A DNA stretch of 49,654 nt from positions 328,571-378,224 of the forward strand of contig NZ_JAGGQJ010000002.1 in NCBI RefSeq assembly GCF_018613325.1, in the 5' to 3' direction. Positions within the stretch are counted from its first letter, which is position 1; each line of letters starts with the position of its first letter. Position numbers and translations under genes: made by a program. Positions 25,869 to 34,505 of this stretch are shown piece after piece. Source of the DNA: Bacillus sp. ISL-34. GTDB lineage: Bacteria > Bacillota > Bacilli > Bacillales > DSM-1321. The notes beneath the pieces were generated by a model. That model searched no databases, had not been told where the DNA came from, and saw only the letters and a list, made by a program, of their open reading frames with translations.

Positions 25869-26666
25869 TTGAGTATTGAATCGACATCACCTGCAGGCAC
25901 TGTTTTAGTCACATATTCGGACAGGACGGCCACTGTTGCAATGAACCGTCCAGAGGCGATGAATGCTTTAAATCCGAAAATGTTGCATGATTTTATTCAT
26001 GCCCTGAAGGAAGTAAGTGAGAATGATGATGTGGATGTCGTCATTTTAAAAGGGAATGGGAATGCATTTTCCGCAGGTGGTGACATTAAGATGATGCTCT
26101 CACCTGGAAAAGAAAATGCTTTCGATGAACTGATGGATGGAATCAGTGAATTGGTGACCACTCTATATTTCATGCCTAAATTGACCATCAGTGCCATTCA
26201 TGGTGCAGCTGCAGGGCTTGGGTTAAGTATAGCTCTTGCAACCGATCATCTTATTGCCGATTCTGAAAGTAAGGTTGCGATGAATTTTATCGGGATTGGA
26301 TTAATTCCTGATGGGGGCGGACACTTCTTCCTTGAACGTCGTCTTGGTGAAGTGGGGGCAAAAGAATTGATCTGGGAAGGTAAAGTGCTTACTGCGCTTG
26401 AAGCTAAAGAAAAGGGCCTCATTCATGAAGTGGCTGACGGAACCTTGGAACATGCGGTAGAGAAGAAAGTGCAATCGTGGCTGCAAAGCCCGGTTCAGGC
26501 CATGATTAAAACGAAAAAGATCCTTAGTGAAAAAAACCGCCCACTATTGATTAAGATCCTTGAGATTGAAAAAGCTGCTCAGATGAAAATGCGCCAAACA
26601 GCGGACCACCAAGAGGGAATAAAAGCTTTCGTGGAAAAAAGGAAACCGAACTTCATCGGAAAATGA
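25869..26666 (+). CDS. Enoyl-CoA hydratase/isomerase (PaaG/YhaR-like)
   Basis: The 265-residue crotonase-fold protein starts at TTG 25869, with GAGGAGG seven bases upstream. The oxyanion-hole elements are NAFSAGGDIKMM (near residue 70) and HGAAAGLGLSIALATD (near 115). The segment FIGIGLIPDGGGHFFLERRLG has Asp in the position used by PaaG-type isomerases and lacks the paired Glu residues of classical hydratases. B. subtilis yhaR lies in the same neighbourhood and is of this family. The -10-like TATAAT at ~25832 suggests its own promoter. Confidence 0.83.
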   Translation: MSIESTSPAGTVLVTYSDRTATVAMNRPEAMNALNPKMLHDFIHALKEVSENDDVDVVILKGNGNAFSAGGDIKMMLSPGKENAFDELMDGISELVTTLYFMPKLTISAIHGAAAGLGLSIALATDHLIADSESKVAMNFIGIGLIPDGGGHFFLERRLGEVGAKELIWEGKVLTALEAKEKGLIHEVADGTLEHAVEKKVQSWLQSPVQAMIKTKKILSEKNRPLLIKILEIEKAAQMKMRQTADHQEGIKAFVEKRKPNFIGK

Positions 26667-26795
26667 ATGAAAAAGGCGTCATTTTTTTAGTGACGACCCT
26701 TGTTTTAGACAAAAGGGGTTCGGAAAACGTATCTTTCATCAAATGATGTTCCCGAACCAACTTACCCAAAACAACACCATCAACTCCTCAGGTAT
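26667..26795. other. intergenic stretch before repeat copy 2
   Basis: A weak hairpin CGTCA/TGACG with a T-rich loop follows the crotonase gene. A 7-bp stem GGTTCGG/CCGAACC spans 26717-26758. No frame of interest is visible. Confidence 0.4.
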
Positions 26796-26979
26796 GGTTT
26801 CTATCTAAATGTTATAAAAAAGTTGATTGGAGCGGGTGTGCGAGACTCCTGCGGGAAAAGCGCGTCCAAGGGAGACCCCGCAGGCGCTAGCCGAGGAGGC
26901 TCTCCGGACCGCCCGCGGAAAGCGAGTGCCTGTAGCGGAAATCAACGGCCAAATTGTACAAGCCATAAAAAAACTGTAG
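26796..26979 (+). repeat. ~180-bp GC-rich intergenic repeat, copy 2 (middle)
   Basis: This copy has all landmarks, including the 3' tail GCGGAAATCAACG, CAAATTGTACAAGCC and AAAAAAACTGTAG. GTTGATT near the 5' end can pair with AATCAAC near the 3' end, closing the element as one folded unit. It is not next to a transposase, which shows that the repeat is independent of the IS. Confidence 0.88.
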
Positions 26980-27006
26980 GCCGTCACGTTATTGTGACGG
27001 CCTTTC
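26979..27006 (+). terminator. hairpin terminator at the 3' edge of repeat copy 2
   Basis: GGCCGTCAC pairs perfectly with GTGACGGCC around GTTATT, followed by TTTCTAT. It begins exactly where the repeat's ACTGTAG ends, as the hairpin does at copy 1. Confidence 0.7.
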
Positions 27007-27073
27007 TATATAGATTAAAGAGGAAGATGCGGGAAACTTGATCATATATTTAGTGATTGCGCTCCATTTTCAA

Positions 27074-27262
27074 TCAGCGATGAAAAAGTAATAAAGCGCC
27101 AGAAGGTGATGTACAGCGATGTGTTTGATCTTGATAGTTTTTTTCCTTCAATAGGTTTTGTCCCAATTCTTTTGCTTGTTCATCATTCTCGGCTGTAAAT
27201 GATTCATCCAATAGTTTTTCCCCTGACGGTTCAAAAACGGTTAATTTGTATATTCTGCTCAT
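27074..27262 (-). CDS. YhzD-like small protein (62 aa)
   Basis: The protein reads MSRIYKLTVFEPSGEKLLDESF, then AKELGQNLLKEKNY, and ends RCTSPSGALLLFHR. The 'TVFE.SGE.LLDE' beginning and 'RCTSP.G.LLLFH' end are those of the YhzD family of small Bacillus proteins. The start at 27262 has AAGGGGG nine bases upstream; a longer frame from 27334 is unsupported. It is monocistronic and its function is unknown. The family name is from memory. Confidence 0.65.
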   Translation of the reverse strand: MSRIYKLTVFEPSGEKLLDESFTAENDEQAKELGQNLLKEKNYQDQTHRCTSPSGALLLFHR

Positions 27263-27503
27263 TTTCAAAAACCCCCTTATCAAAAATGTTTTTGTCTTAG
27301 GAACTGTAATGAAAATTTTATCATTATCTGTCAATTTTGACTATTATTATGTGAGGGGAAAGTATTAAGACAGGGAATATTGATAAGTAGCTGAATATCT
27401 TGAAAATTGATTGAAAATGACTATACCGAACTAACTTTATATTTTTTTCTTTAAGTTTGGAAAGAATGAACACAAAACCTATTTATACTAGAGGAATTCT
27501 TTC

Positions 27504-27533
27504 TTTAAAATGAAAAATCATAAATGATATAAT
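27504..27533 (+). promoter_or_regulatory. probable sigma-A promoter of cysK
   Basis: A perfect TATAAT (27528-27533) lies 56 bp before the ATG, with a poor -35 candidate TTTAAA (27504-27509) 18 bp upstream. No S-box or T-box structure is apparent. Confidence 0.45.
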
Positions 27534-27588
27534 AAACCTGAGTAAAAGTGCATCCAGGAAGTGTATGGTACGAAGGGGGATTTTTTGA

Positions 27589-28512
27589 ATGACGGTAAAA
27601 ATCGTTAATAATATCACTGAATTGATAGGAGATACACCTGTTGTAAGGATTAATCATTTAACTGCGGAGGGTGACGCTGAAGTATTTGTGAAACTTGAAT
27701 ATTTCAATCCGAGCCGCAGCGTAAAGGATCGGGCTGCCTTCAACTTAATTAGGCAGGCTGAATTGGATGGTATCATTCAATCCGGGGCCACGATCATAGA
27801 ACCAACATCAGGGAATACAGGTATTGGGCTTGCTATGAATGCCGCGGCAAAGGGGTATCGGGCGATTATGGTCATGCCGGATAATATGTCGAAAGAAAGA
27901 ATCAATATCTTAAAGGCATACGGAGCGGAAGTTGTCCTTACCCCTGCATCAGAGCGGATGCCGGGAGCCATTCGTAAAGCTGAGGAACTAGCAGCAGAGA
28001 TTCCTAATAGCTTTATTCCGCAGCAATTCGAAAACCAAGCCAACCCTGATATTCACAGGGTGACGACAGCAGTCGAGATTCTAGATCAGATGGATGGGAA
28101 CCTGGATGTGTTTGTCGCTACTGCTGGAACGGGAGGAACGATAACCGGTACAGGTGAAGCCTTAAAAGAACATCTGCCGGATTTAAGGGTTGTCGTTGTC
28201 GAGCCTAAGGGTTCACCGGTTCTTTCCGGCGGAAAGCCTGGTCCTCATAAGTTAGTGGGTACGAGCCCTGGTTTTATCCCCAACATCTTAAATACAGAAG
28301 TATTTGATGAAATCGTTCAAGCGGCTGATGAAGATGCGATATCCACCATGAAGGATATGGCTTCGAAAGAAGGCATATTGATTGGACCTTCAGGAGGTGC
28401 CTCTGTCTGGACTGCCCTGCAGGAAGCCCGTCGTCTCGGAAGTGGAAAACGAGTATTGTGCATTGCACCGGATAATGGTGAACGCTATTTAAGTATGGAT
28501 ATTTTTAAATGA
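27589..28512 (+). CDS. cysK: Cysteine synthase A (O-acetylserine sulfhydrylase)
   Basis: The 307-residue PLP enzyme has the Schiff-base lysine K46 in SRSVKDRAA, the substrate loop PTSGNTGIG, the phosphate-binding GTGGTITGTG and GPSGGASVW near the C-terminus, where the cofactor ring is held. It makes cysteine from O-acetylserine and sulfide. AAGGGGGA lies upstream of the ATG. It is monocistronic and ends in a strong terminator. Close paralogues such as cystathionine beta-synthase-like YtkP/MccA are possible; the 'SRSVKDR' version differs slightly from the commonest 'GSSVKDR'. Confidence 0.85.
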   Translation: MTVKIVNNITELIGDTPVVRINHLTAEGDAEVFVKLEYFNPSRSVKDRAAFNLIRQAELDGIIQSGATIIEPTSGNTGIGLAMNAAAKGYRAIMVMPDNMSKERINILKAYGAEVVLTPASERMPGAIRKAEELAAEIPNSFIPQQFENQANPDIHRVTTAVEILDQMDGNLDVFVATAGTGGTITGTGEALKEHLPDLRVVVVEPKGSPVLSGGKPGPHKLVGTSPGFIPNILNTEVFDEIVQAADEDAISTMKDMASKEGILIGPSGGASVWTALQEARRLGSGKRVLCIAPDNGERYLSMDIFK

Positions 28513-28514
28513 TG

Positions 28515-28566
28515 AAAAAGACCGAATGCCGTGCATGAAATATTGTTCACGCCATTCGGTCTTTTT
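28515..28566. terminator. rho-independent terminator after cysK
   Basis: AAAAAGACCGAATG pairs with CATTCGGTCTTTTT across a 24-base loop. Confidence 0.85.
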
Positions 28567-28697
28567 CCTGTTGAATTTGCCCATACTGGAATATCTAGGT
28601 ACCATGATGACGGATTAAATTAATAATGTATGGGAAAGTATGTTCTGTCCATGTTAGAATTAAATGTGAAATGTTGAAAGAAATCGAGGTGACACTT

Positions 28698-29909
28698 TTG
28701 AGCGGTGTGAAGTTCATTCATGCGGCGGATCTCCATTTGGATAGTCCCTTTTCAGGGTTGAAGGATGTGCCGTCATCTATATTAAAGGAATTAAGGGAAA
28801 GCCCGTTTAAAGCTTTTCAAACTATCATTAATGAAGCAATTTCCCGTCAAGTTGACTTTATCGTGTTATCGGGAGATCTATTTGATGGGGAAAATCGGAG
28901 TCTCCGGACACAGGTCCGCTTTCGGACCGAAATGGAAAAACTCCAGCAGCATCAGATACCTGCCTATATCATTCATGGTAACCATGATCATCTCAGCGGC
29001 TCGTGGATTACTGTGGAGCTGCCGGATAATGTCCACGTATTTTCAAGGCAAACCGAAGTGAAACGGTTTGAAAAAATCGATGGGACGACTGTCCACCTTT
29101 ATGGGTTCAGTTATCCACGCCGTCACGTAAGGGAGAGAATGATCGAAACCTACATAAAAGCTGAAGGGGCCGATTATCATATAGGTCTGCTTCATGGGAA
29201 TTTGGAAGGCAATACCGAACATAGCCCATACGCCCCTTTTTCATTGAAGGAACTAGCTGCCAAAGATTTCGATTACTGGGCATTAGGCCATATTCATAAG
29301 CATCAGGTGGTTTCAGAAGATCCGCTAGTGATATACCCAGGAAATATTCAAGGCAGGAACAGAAAGGAGTCTGGCGTTAAAGGGTGCCTGCTTGTCGAAT
29401 TAGACGGGGACATGAAGCGTCATTCCTTTATTGAAACCTCTGTAGTGATATGGGAAAGCGAAACAATTGAAATAACCGCGGAAGGTGGATTTGATGCCCT
29501 GTTCAAGCAATGCAAGGAAGTTATTGAACGGAAGGGCTTCGATGGGAGAAGCTTTCTTTTGGAACTGAAGCTGGATGCAGGTGACGAAGCAGGGGCTTCC
29601 GGGGAATATCTTGAAGAATTGACACGGATCTTGCAGGAAGAGGACCAAGGGGAATCGTTTGTCTGGGTGTATAAAATCAAAGTCATCCAGTCGATGCCGC
29701 TGATTAGGTCAAATGAAACAATATTGCCATTTATGGCTGAGGTATCAATGCTTGCATCTGAATTTGATGATGCGGATGCTGCTCTGGCCCCGCTTTATAT
29801 TCATCCGGGTGCAAGAAGGTTTCTTGATTCAATAGGGCCCGAAGAGCAGAGGGAACTTTTGGATGAAGCGGAAAGATGGCTTTTGCAAGTTTTTGAAGCG
29901 AATAAATGA
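28698..29909 (+). CDS. yhaO: YhaO, SbcD-like metallophosphoesterase
   Basis: The 403-residue protein holds the five calcineurin-type motifs in order: HAADLHLDSP (metal-binding DxH), LSGDLFDG, IHGNHDH, GLLHGN and GHIHKH. That is the pattern of Mre11/SbcD nucleases. A C-terminal region (~270-403) likely contacts the partner ATPase. I start at TTG 28698, six bases after GAGGTG. The upstream in-frame ATG at 28626 lacks a ribosome binding site. yhaN follows after 20 bp, as in the B. subtilis yhaONM DNA repair-type operon. I see no CGAAC-N4-GTTCG LexA box between 28567 and 28697. Confidence 0.87.
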   Translation: MSGVKFIHAADLHLDSPFSGLKDVPSSILKELRESPFKAFQTIINEAISRQVDFIVLSGDLFDGENRSLRTQVRFRTEMEKLQQHQIPAYIIHGNHDHLSGSWITVELPDNVHVFSRQTEVKRFEKIDGTTVHLYGFSYPRRHVRERMIETYIKAEGADYHIGLLHGNLEGNTEHSPYAPFSLKELAAKDFDYWALGHIHKHQVVSEDPLVIYPGNIQGRNRKESGVKGCLLVELDGDMKRHSFIETSVVIWESETIEITAEGGFDALFKQCKEVIERKGFDGRSFLLELKLDAGDEAGASGEYLEELTRILQEEDQGESFVWVYKIKVIQSMPLIRSNETILPFMAEVSMLASEFDDADAALAPLYIHPGARRFLDSIGPEEQRELLDEAERWLLQVFEANK

Positions 29910-29929
29910 GTGTAGGAGGAGGAACGGAT

Positions 29930-32900
29930 TTGATTATTAAAGACCTCCATGTTTATGGTTACGGCAAACTGGAAAATCAGCGTTTTCCTGAATTGGGACA
30001 GCTGCAGATTTTCTTTGGGGAAAATGAATCGGGCAAGTCAACCATCATGTCCTTCATTCATAGTATGCTGTTTGGTTTTCCGACAAAGGTTCAAAACGAA
30101 CCCCGTTACGAGCCCAAAATGCATGCCAAATATGGCGGAAGGCTCAGTCTCATAACAAAAAAAGATGGGGAAATCATTATTGAACGTGTGAAGGGAAAAG
30201 CTACTGGCGATGTAAAATTGACCTTCGAGGATGGAAGGGTCGGCGGCGAGGAAGAATTGAATGAGATTCTCCATGGCGTTGATAAAAACTATTACCAAGC
30301 CATTTTTTCTTTCGATCTTCAAGGGCTGCAGGGATTACATACACTAAGTGAAGGGACCATGAGTAAATATCTGCTTTCAGCTGGGCTGATCGGGAATGAT
30401 AAACTTCTTGAAGCCGAAACGAAATTGCAAAAAGAGCTCGATTCAAGGTTCAAGCCATCAGGCCAAAAGCCTTTACTGAATGTGAGACTGAAAGAACTTA
30501 AGGAATTGCAGAAAAAAGTGAAAGCTTCAGAAGAAGAACAGCAGTCATATACGGCATTACTTCAGGAAGAAGCAAAACTTAAGGAGGAGCTCTACAAAGT
30601 CACGGAAGATATTCAAGAGATTGAAGAAACCCTTGTTAACGTGAGTGCTTTTTTGCGAATTAAACCCTTGGTTGAAGAACGGGGGGAACTTGAGGCCGAA
30701 ATAAGTAAAATTCCGGATGTAAGTTTTCCTGTTGATGGCATTAAAAGACTTGAACAGCTACAGGCAGTTGGAATGCCCATGAAAGCCCAACTTGCGGCAT
30801 TGACTGAGAAAATGGACAAACTTGAGGGAAAACTCACGAAAATCGAAATCAATCCGTTCATCAAGGAGCATAAAGAGCAAATTGAACATGCAATCGATCA
30901 AGGGACATTGCTGGAGAAGCTCGAGCTGGATATGAGAAAAGCGGAACACGAAAGGCTGTTGGAAGAAAAGAATATCGAAAAGGTGAAGCAGGAATTATTC
31001 TTGGATGTTTCTGATGATGAAATAAGAAAACTGGATATCAGTACATTCATGAAGGAAAAGGTGAAAAGGGCGGAGAGGGAAAAGCATCAACTCCAAAATG
31101 ATAAAAAACAGCTTGATGAGAAATATGAACTGCAAAAGGGAAGTCTTGAAACGACAGAAGCCCGCTTGAAGGAGATAAAGGCCCAGTTAATGCCAGATGA
31201 AAAAAGAAGCGAGCTGGAGTCCTTATACAACAAGCAGAATAACATCGAGTTTGAAGCAGCACAATCCCTTATTCTTGATGAACAAATACTTGAACTTGAA
31301 GAGCAATTGGCATTACAGAGGAAGAAGGAAGCGGGTAATCGTAAACGTTCACATATCATGAATGGCAGTTTAATAGTACTTCTTTGTTTAGGTGCGATCG
31401 GAAGTTATTTCAGTGAACAGATTTTGTTGGGGATTATACTTCTAGCGGGGGCAGTTCTGTTTGCGGTTTCCAGGTATCTTTTTAAAGGTGATGATATATT
31501 GTCCGGATATATCAGGCAATTGGATGAGATGAAAAGGAAAAGGGCTGCAATTGGGAGTGAAACCAATAGAGGGAGTGAAGGAGAGTCGATGGGGCGGCTG
31601 CTTGAACTGGACCAACGTCTCCAAAGGCGTTTTGAAAGTGAAAGTTTCAAATACGAAGAAAGGGAGGTAGCGTTTGAATCGACCATTCAGGAATATGCCG
31701 ATTGGGAAGCTAGCAGGGACCGATTGGATAAAGAATTGAGGAGCATCTTAAGCGGTTGGGGCCTGTCTTATCCCGGAATGGAAATCAATCTTGAATCTGT
31801 ATTTGAACTTCTTGAGAAATGGAAGGAAGCCGTTGATAGGAAATATGAAACAATCAAGCGGCATAATTTTCTGCAGGCAGAATTTGAGGGTAAATCAAAG
31901 GCTTTATTTCATTTTGCACACAGCCTTGATTTTGAACCATCCACATGGCGGGAAGCGATTGGGCTATTGAAACGGGAATTGAATAGAGCGGTTGAATTCT
32001 CCGTTCAACTAACACAATGGATGCAGGAACGAAGTCGTTTGACGAACGAAATCGAGCAGCTGACGATGGAAAATGGCTATCTTGATGCAGAAATGGAAAC
32101 GCTTTTTAAGTTAGCGAAGGTCAAGGACGAGGAAGAATTCAGGCATGACGCTGCATTGTCCGAAAAGAAAATCACTTTACAAAAACAGCTTGATTTGATT
32201 ACCATTCAAATTGGGCATTCCAGAATGCTGCCTGATCAAATCCAATCTTACTTAAAACAGGGGATCAATACTTATACATTTGAAAATTTAGAACGGAAAC
32301 GGAAGGATTCTGTAAAGGTGAAATCTCTTTTATTAGAAAAGCAGGCGGATGCGAAGCATAAGATAAAACAGCTTGAAGCTTCAGGGATTTATGATGACTT
32401 GCTTCATCGTTTTTATGAAGAAAAAGCTGCTTTTAACGAAGAGGCGAAGGAATGGGCGAAATTGGCAATAGCCAAAAGCTTATTGAATAAAACATTGGAC
32501 CGATATAAAAGGGAACGCCTGCCGAAGGTCATCGCTGATGCCGAGCGGCATTTTTCCTTTTTAACGAATGGAAGCTATCGTAAAATCATACTTGATCAGT
32601 CGGGAGAAGGAATTTGGGTACAGCGCAGTGATGGTTTAAGTTTCAGGGTTGAAGAGGTCAGCCGCGGGACAGCAGAGCAAATTTATGTTTCCCTAAGGCT
32701 CGCACTTGCTGATCATACTTTTGAAAATGATTCATTCCCTCTCATCATTGATGATAGTTTCGTCAATTTTGATGCGGAGAGGACAAAACGGATGCTTGAG
32801 TTATTGAAAAAAGTTTCGGAAAAGCGGCAAATTTTATTTTTTACTTGTCACCGATATATAATGGAGTGCTTTAGCGAAAATCAAGTGATTCGTCTATCCA

Positions 32901-32950
32901 GCCCCGTATTGCGCCAAGATATGAATGATTTGATCATCCCCGAAATATAA
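29930..32950 (+). CDS. yhaN: YhaN, SbcC/Rad50-like ATPase with central membrane hairpin
   Basis: The 1006-residue protein has an N-terminal ABC half-site with Walker A GENESGKST (near residue 31) and a C-terminal half with signature VSRGTAEQIYVSLRLALAD and Walker B LIIDDSFVNFD. Long coiled coils lie between. Unusually for Rad50-type proteins, the middle (~475-520) holds two hydrophobic segments, IVLLCLGAIGSYF and ILLGIILLAGAVLFAVS, in place of a zinc hook, so the coils may insert into the membrane. I start at TTG 29930, seven bases after GGAGGAGG. ATG 29906 overlaps the yhaO stop and precedes that site. It works with YhaO. Confidence 0.87.
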   Translation: MIIKDLHVYGYGKLENQRFPELGQLQIFFGENESGKSTIMSFIHSMLFGFPTKVQNEPRYEPKMHAKYGGRLSLITKKDGEIIIERVKGKATGDVKLTFEDGRVGGEEELNEILHGVDKNYYQAIFSFDLQGLQGLHTLSEGTMSKYLLSAGLIGNDKLLEAETKLQKELDSRFKPSGQKPLLNVRLKELKELQKKVKASEEEQQSYTALLQEEAKLKEELYKVTEDIQEIEETLVNVSAFLRIKPLVEERGELEAEISKIPDVSFPVDGIKRLEQLQAVGMPMKAQLAALTEKMDKLEGKLTKIEINPFIKEHKEQIEHAIDQGTLLEKLELDMRKAEHERLLEEKNIEKVKQELFLDVSDDEIRKLDISTFMKEKVKRAEREKHQLQNDKKQLDEKYELQKGSLETTEARLKEIKAQLMPDEKRSELESLYNKQNNIEFEAAQSLILDEQILELEEQLALQRKKEAGNRKRSHIMNGSLIVLLCLGAIGSYFSEQILLGIILLAGAVLFAVSRYLFKGDDILSGYIRQLDEMKRKRAAIGSETNRGSEGESMGRLLELDQRLQRRFESESFKYEEREVAFESTIQEYADWEASRDRLDKELRSILSGWGLSYPGMEINLESVFELLEKWKEAVDRKYETIKRHNFLQAEFEGKSKALFHFAHSLDFEPSTWREAIGLLKRELNRAVEFSVQLTQWMQERSRLTNEIEQLTMENGYLDAEMETLFKLAKVKDEEEFRHDAALSEKKITLQKQLDLITIQIGHSRMLPDQIQSYLKQGINTYTFENLERKRKDSVKVKSLLLEKQADAKHKIKQLEASGIYDDLLHRFYEEKAAFNEEAKEWAKLAIAKSLLNKTLDRYKRERLPKVIADAERHFSFLTNGSYRKIILDQSGEGIWVQRSDGLSFRVEEVSRGTAEQIYVSLRLALADHTFENDSFPLIIDDSFVNFDAERTKRMLELLKKVSEKRQILFFTCHRYIMECFSENQVIRLSSPVLRQDMNDLIIPEI

Positions 32951-32985
32951 TGGGTTTTAAACTATAAAAAAAGAGAGTGAAGTCA

Positions 32986-33399
32986 TTGAATATGAATGAG
33001 TTTGTAAGCCACCATGATTCTTCTTTGAAGTTAATCATCGAAAAGGAGTTTCCTGGTAAACGATGTGTTGGGGGAAAATATTCTGCCACAGGACATAGAA
33101 TCACTTTATATGAGAGAGATATCGAAATTCAGTGTGAACGCTCCCTAGGCTCGCTTGCAAGGCTTGAGGAATATATATGGGTGATCCTCACACATGAGAT
33201 GGGCCACGCATTAGACCCCGATCTTGCTGTGCTTAGTGAGGAGCTACACAGTACAGGAAAATCAGAAATCCTTTATCAAATAGAGATCAATGCATGGAAT
33301 ATTGCAGAAGGATTAATTCCTTTTATCGATCAGGATTTATTTACCTTCATTAGGGATGAATCCCTGGCACATTGTACAAATCGCCTGCTGGTCGGTTAA
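32986..33399 (+). CDS. small HEMGH zincin-like protein
   Basis: The protein is about 137 residues. It contains ILTHEMGHALDPDL, an HExxH zinc-protease motif (H70, E71, H74) with a downstream Asp-Pro-Asp and Glu-rich stretch (LSEELHSTGKSEILYQIEINAWNIAE) that could supply the third ligand. No signal peptide or membrane segment is visible, so it should be cytoplasmic. The start is uncertain: TTG 32986 has GAGAG eight bases upstream, while ATG 32992 and GTG 32977 are in the same frame. It lies 35 bp after yhaN and before a terminator, hence in the yhaO-yhaN operon. I do not recognise a named family. Confidence 0.72.
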   Translation: MNMNEFVSHHDSSLKLIIEKEFPGKRCVGGKYSATGHRITLYERDIEIQCERSLGSLARLEEYIWVILTHEMGHALDPDLAVLSEELHSTGKSEILYQIEINAWNIAEGLIPFIDQDLFTFIRDESLAHCTNRLLVG

Positions 33400-33400
33400 A

Positions 33401-33428
33401 AAGCTCTCCATATGGAGGGCTTTTTTTT
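33401..33428 (+). terminator. rho-independent terminator of the yhaO-yhaN-zincin operon
   Basis: GCTCTCC pairs with GGAGGGC around ATAT and is followed by eight T residues. Confidence 0.85.
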
Positions 33429-33620
33429 CACTAAATGCAGATTCCGACGCTAGCCCGGCGGAAAAGTACGGCCTGGTGAATCGGGAAGCTGCATGCATGA
33501 TATGGGAAAATGGTATTAATGTTTCCAAAGGAAGCTTCATATCTTTAAAGGAGCATTCACTTTAATGAATCATTTAAGAGGAATGGACATGGAGTTTTTG
33601 GTTTATATTCTTTTTTAAGA

Positions 33621-33649
33621 TTGACAGTGAGAATCATTTTCATTAAACT
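33621..33649 (+). promoter_or_regulatory. Fur-controlled sigma-A promoter of the siderophore ATPase
   Basis: A perfect -35 TTGACA (33621-33626) and -10 TAAACT (33644-33649) are 17 bp apart. Within the spacer, TGAGAATCATTTTCA (33628-33642) matches the Bacillus 7-1-7 Fur box TGATAAT-N-ATTATCA with two mismatches. Iron-bound Fur would block RNA polymerase here. Confidence 0.78.
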
Positions 33650-33680
33650 GGTATTATTAGACTAAAAGGGGAGTATTTTA

Positions 33681-34505
33681 ATGCGACCAGCTATTAACAC
33701 ACAGTCTTTATCGCTCGGTTATGGTGATAAATTAATTATAAATGATATGAATATAGAAATACCCAAAGGGGAGATCACCGTGTTCATCGGTGCTAATGGA
33801 TGTGGAAAGTCAACTCTTCTAAGGTCTGTTGCCCGATTGTTAAAACCTCAATCAGGCTCAGTTTTGCTCGAAGGTAAAGCGATTTCAACCATGTCATCGA
33901 AGGATGTAGCAAGAAAGATGGCGATTCTTCCGCAATCCCCGGTTGCTCCTGAAGGACTAACAGTCTATCAGCTTGTTAAACAAGGAAGATATCCTTATCA
34001 AAGTTGGTTAAAACAGTGGAGTTCCATGGATGAAGAAAAAGTTCAAAAGGCGATTGAAGCAACGAACCTGACCGATTTAAAGGATCAGGCAGTCGATGAA
34101 TTATCGGGGGGCCAGAAGCAACGGGCATGGATAGCAATGACGCTGGCTCAGGATACGGACATCATTTTATTGGATGAACCGACTACATATCTTGATATGA
34201 CCCATCAAATCGAAATTTTGGACTTATTGTTCGACTTGAATGAGTTTGAGAACCGAACGATCGTGATGGTGCTTCATGACTTGAATTTAGCTTGCCGTTA
34301 TGCGGATAATCTGGTGGCACTTAAAGATGGGGCGATACATGCTCAAGGCCGGCCAGAGGATATCATCACGTCTGAATTGGTACAGCATGTTTTCAGCATG
34401 GAATGTCAAATATCCTTTGATCCAATTTTCGGCAGTCCCATGTGCGTCCCGTTTGGTAAAGGCCGCTACGCCCAAAGTCAGGTAAAAGTGCTGGCCAATG
34501 CATAA
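33681..34505 (+). CDS. Ferric-siderophore ABC transporter ATPase (YusV-like)
   Basis: The 274-residue ATPase of the FepC/FecE class has Walker A GANGCGKST, Q-loop in LPQSPVAPEGLTV, signature LSGGQKQRAW, Walker B IILLDEPTTYLD and switch His in VLHDLNLA. It closely resembles B. subtilis YusV, which energises uptake of bacillibactin and schizokinen-type siderophores by separate permeases. No permease or binding protein is adjacent, as with YusV. GGGGAG precedes the ATG. A Fur box overlaps its promoter, and the last 8 bp overlap the FhuF-like gene. Confidence 0.88.
   Translation: MRPAINTQSLSLGYGDKLIINDMNIEIPKGEITVFIGANGCGKSTLLRSVARLLKPQSGSVLLEGKAISTMSSKDVARKMAILPQSPVAPEGLTVYQLVKQGRYPYQSWLKQWSSMDEEKVQKAIEATNLTDLKDQAVDELSGGQKQRAWIAMTLAQDTDIILLDEPTTYLDMTHQIEILDLLFDLNEFENRTIVMVLHDLNLACRYADNLVALKDGAIHAQGRPEDIITSELVQHVFSMECQISFDPIFGSPMCVPFGKGRYAQSQVKVLANA

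Noticed and set aside
27335..27588. S-box, T-box or CymR-type leader before cysK
   Set aside because: No long paired leader, T-box sequence or terminator/antiterminator pair is visible; only a TATAAT box.
28567..28697. LexA (DinR) box expected before yhaO
   Set aside because: No CGAAC-N4-GTTCG or close variant is visible in this interval.
33356..33565. 69-codon frame after the zincin gene (ends in SKGSFISLKEHSL)
   Set aside because: It starts inside the upstream gene and runs through a strong terminator; no recognisable motif. The tail after 33430 could be a gene remnant, but I cannot support it.
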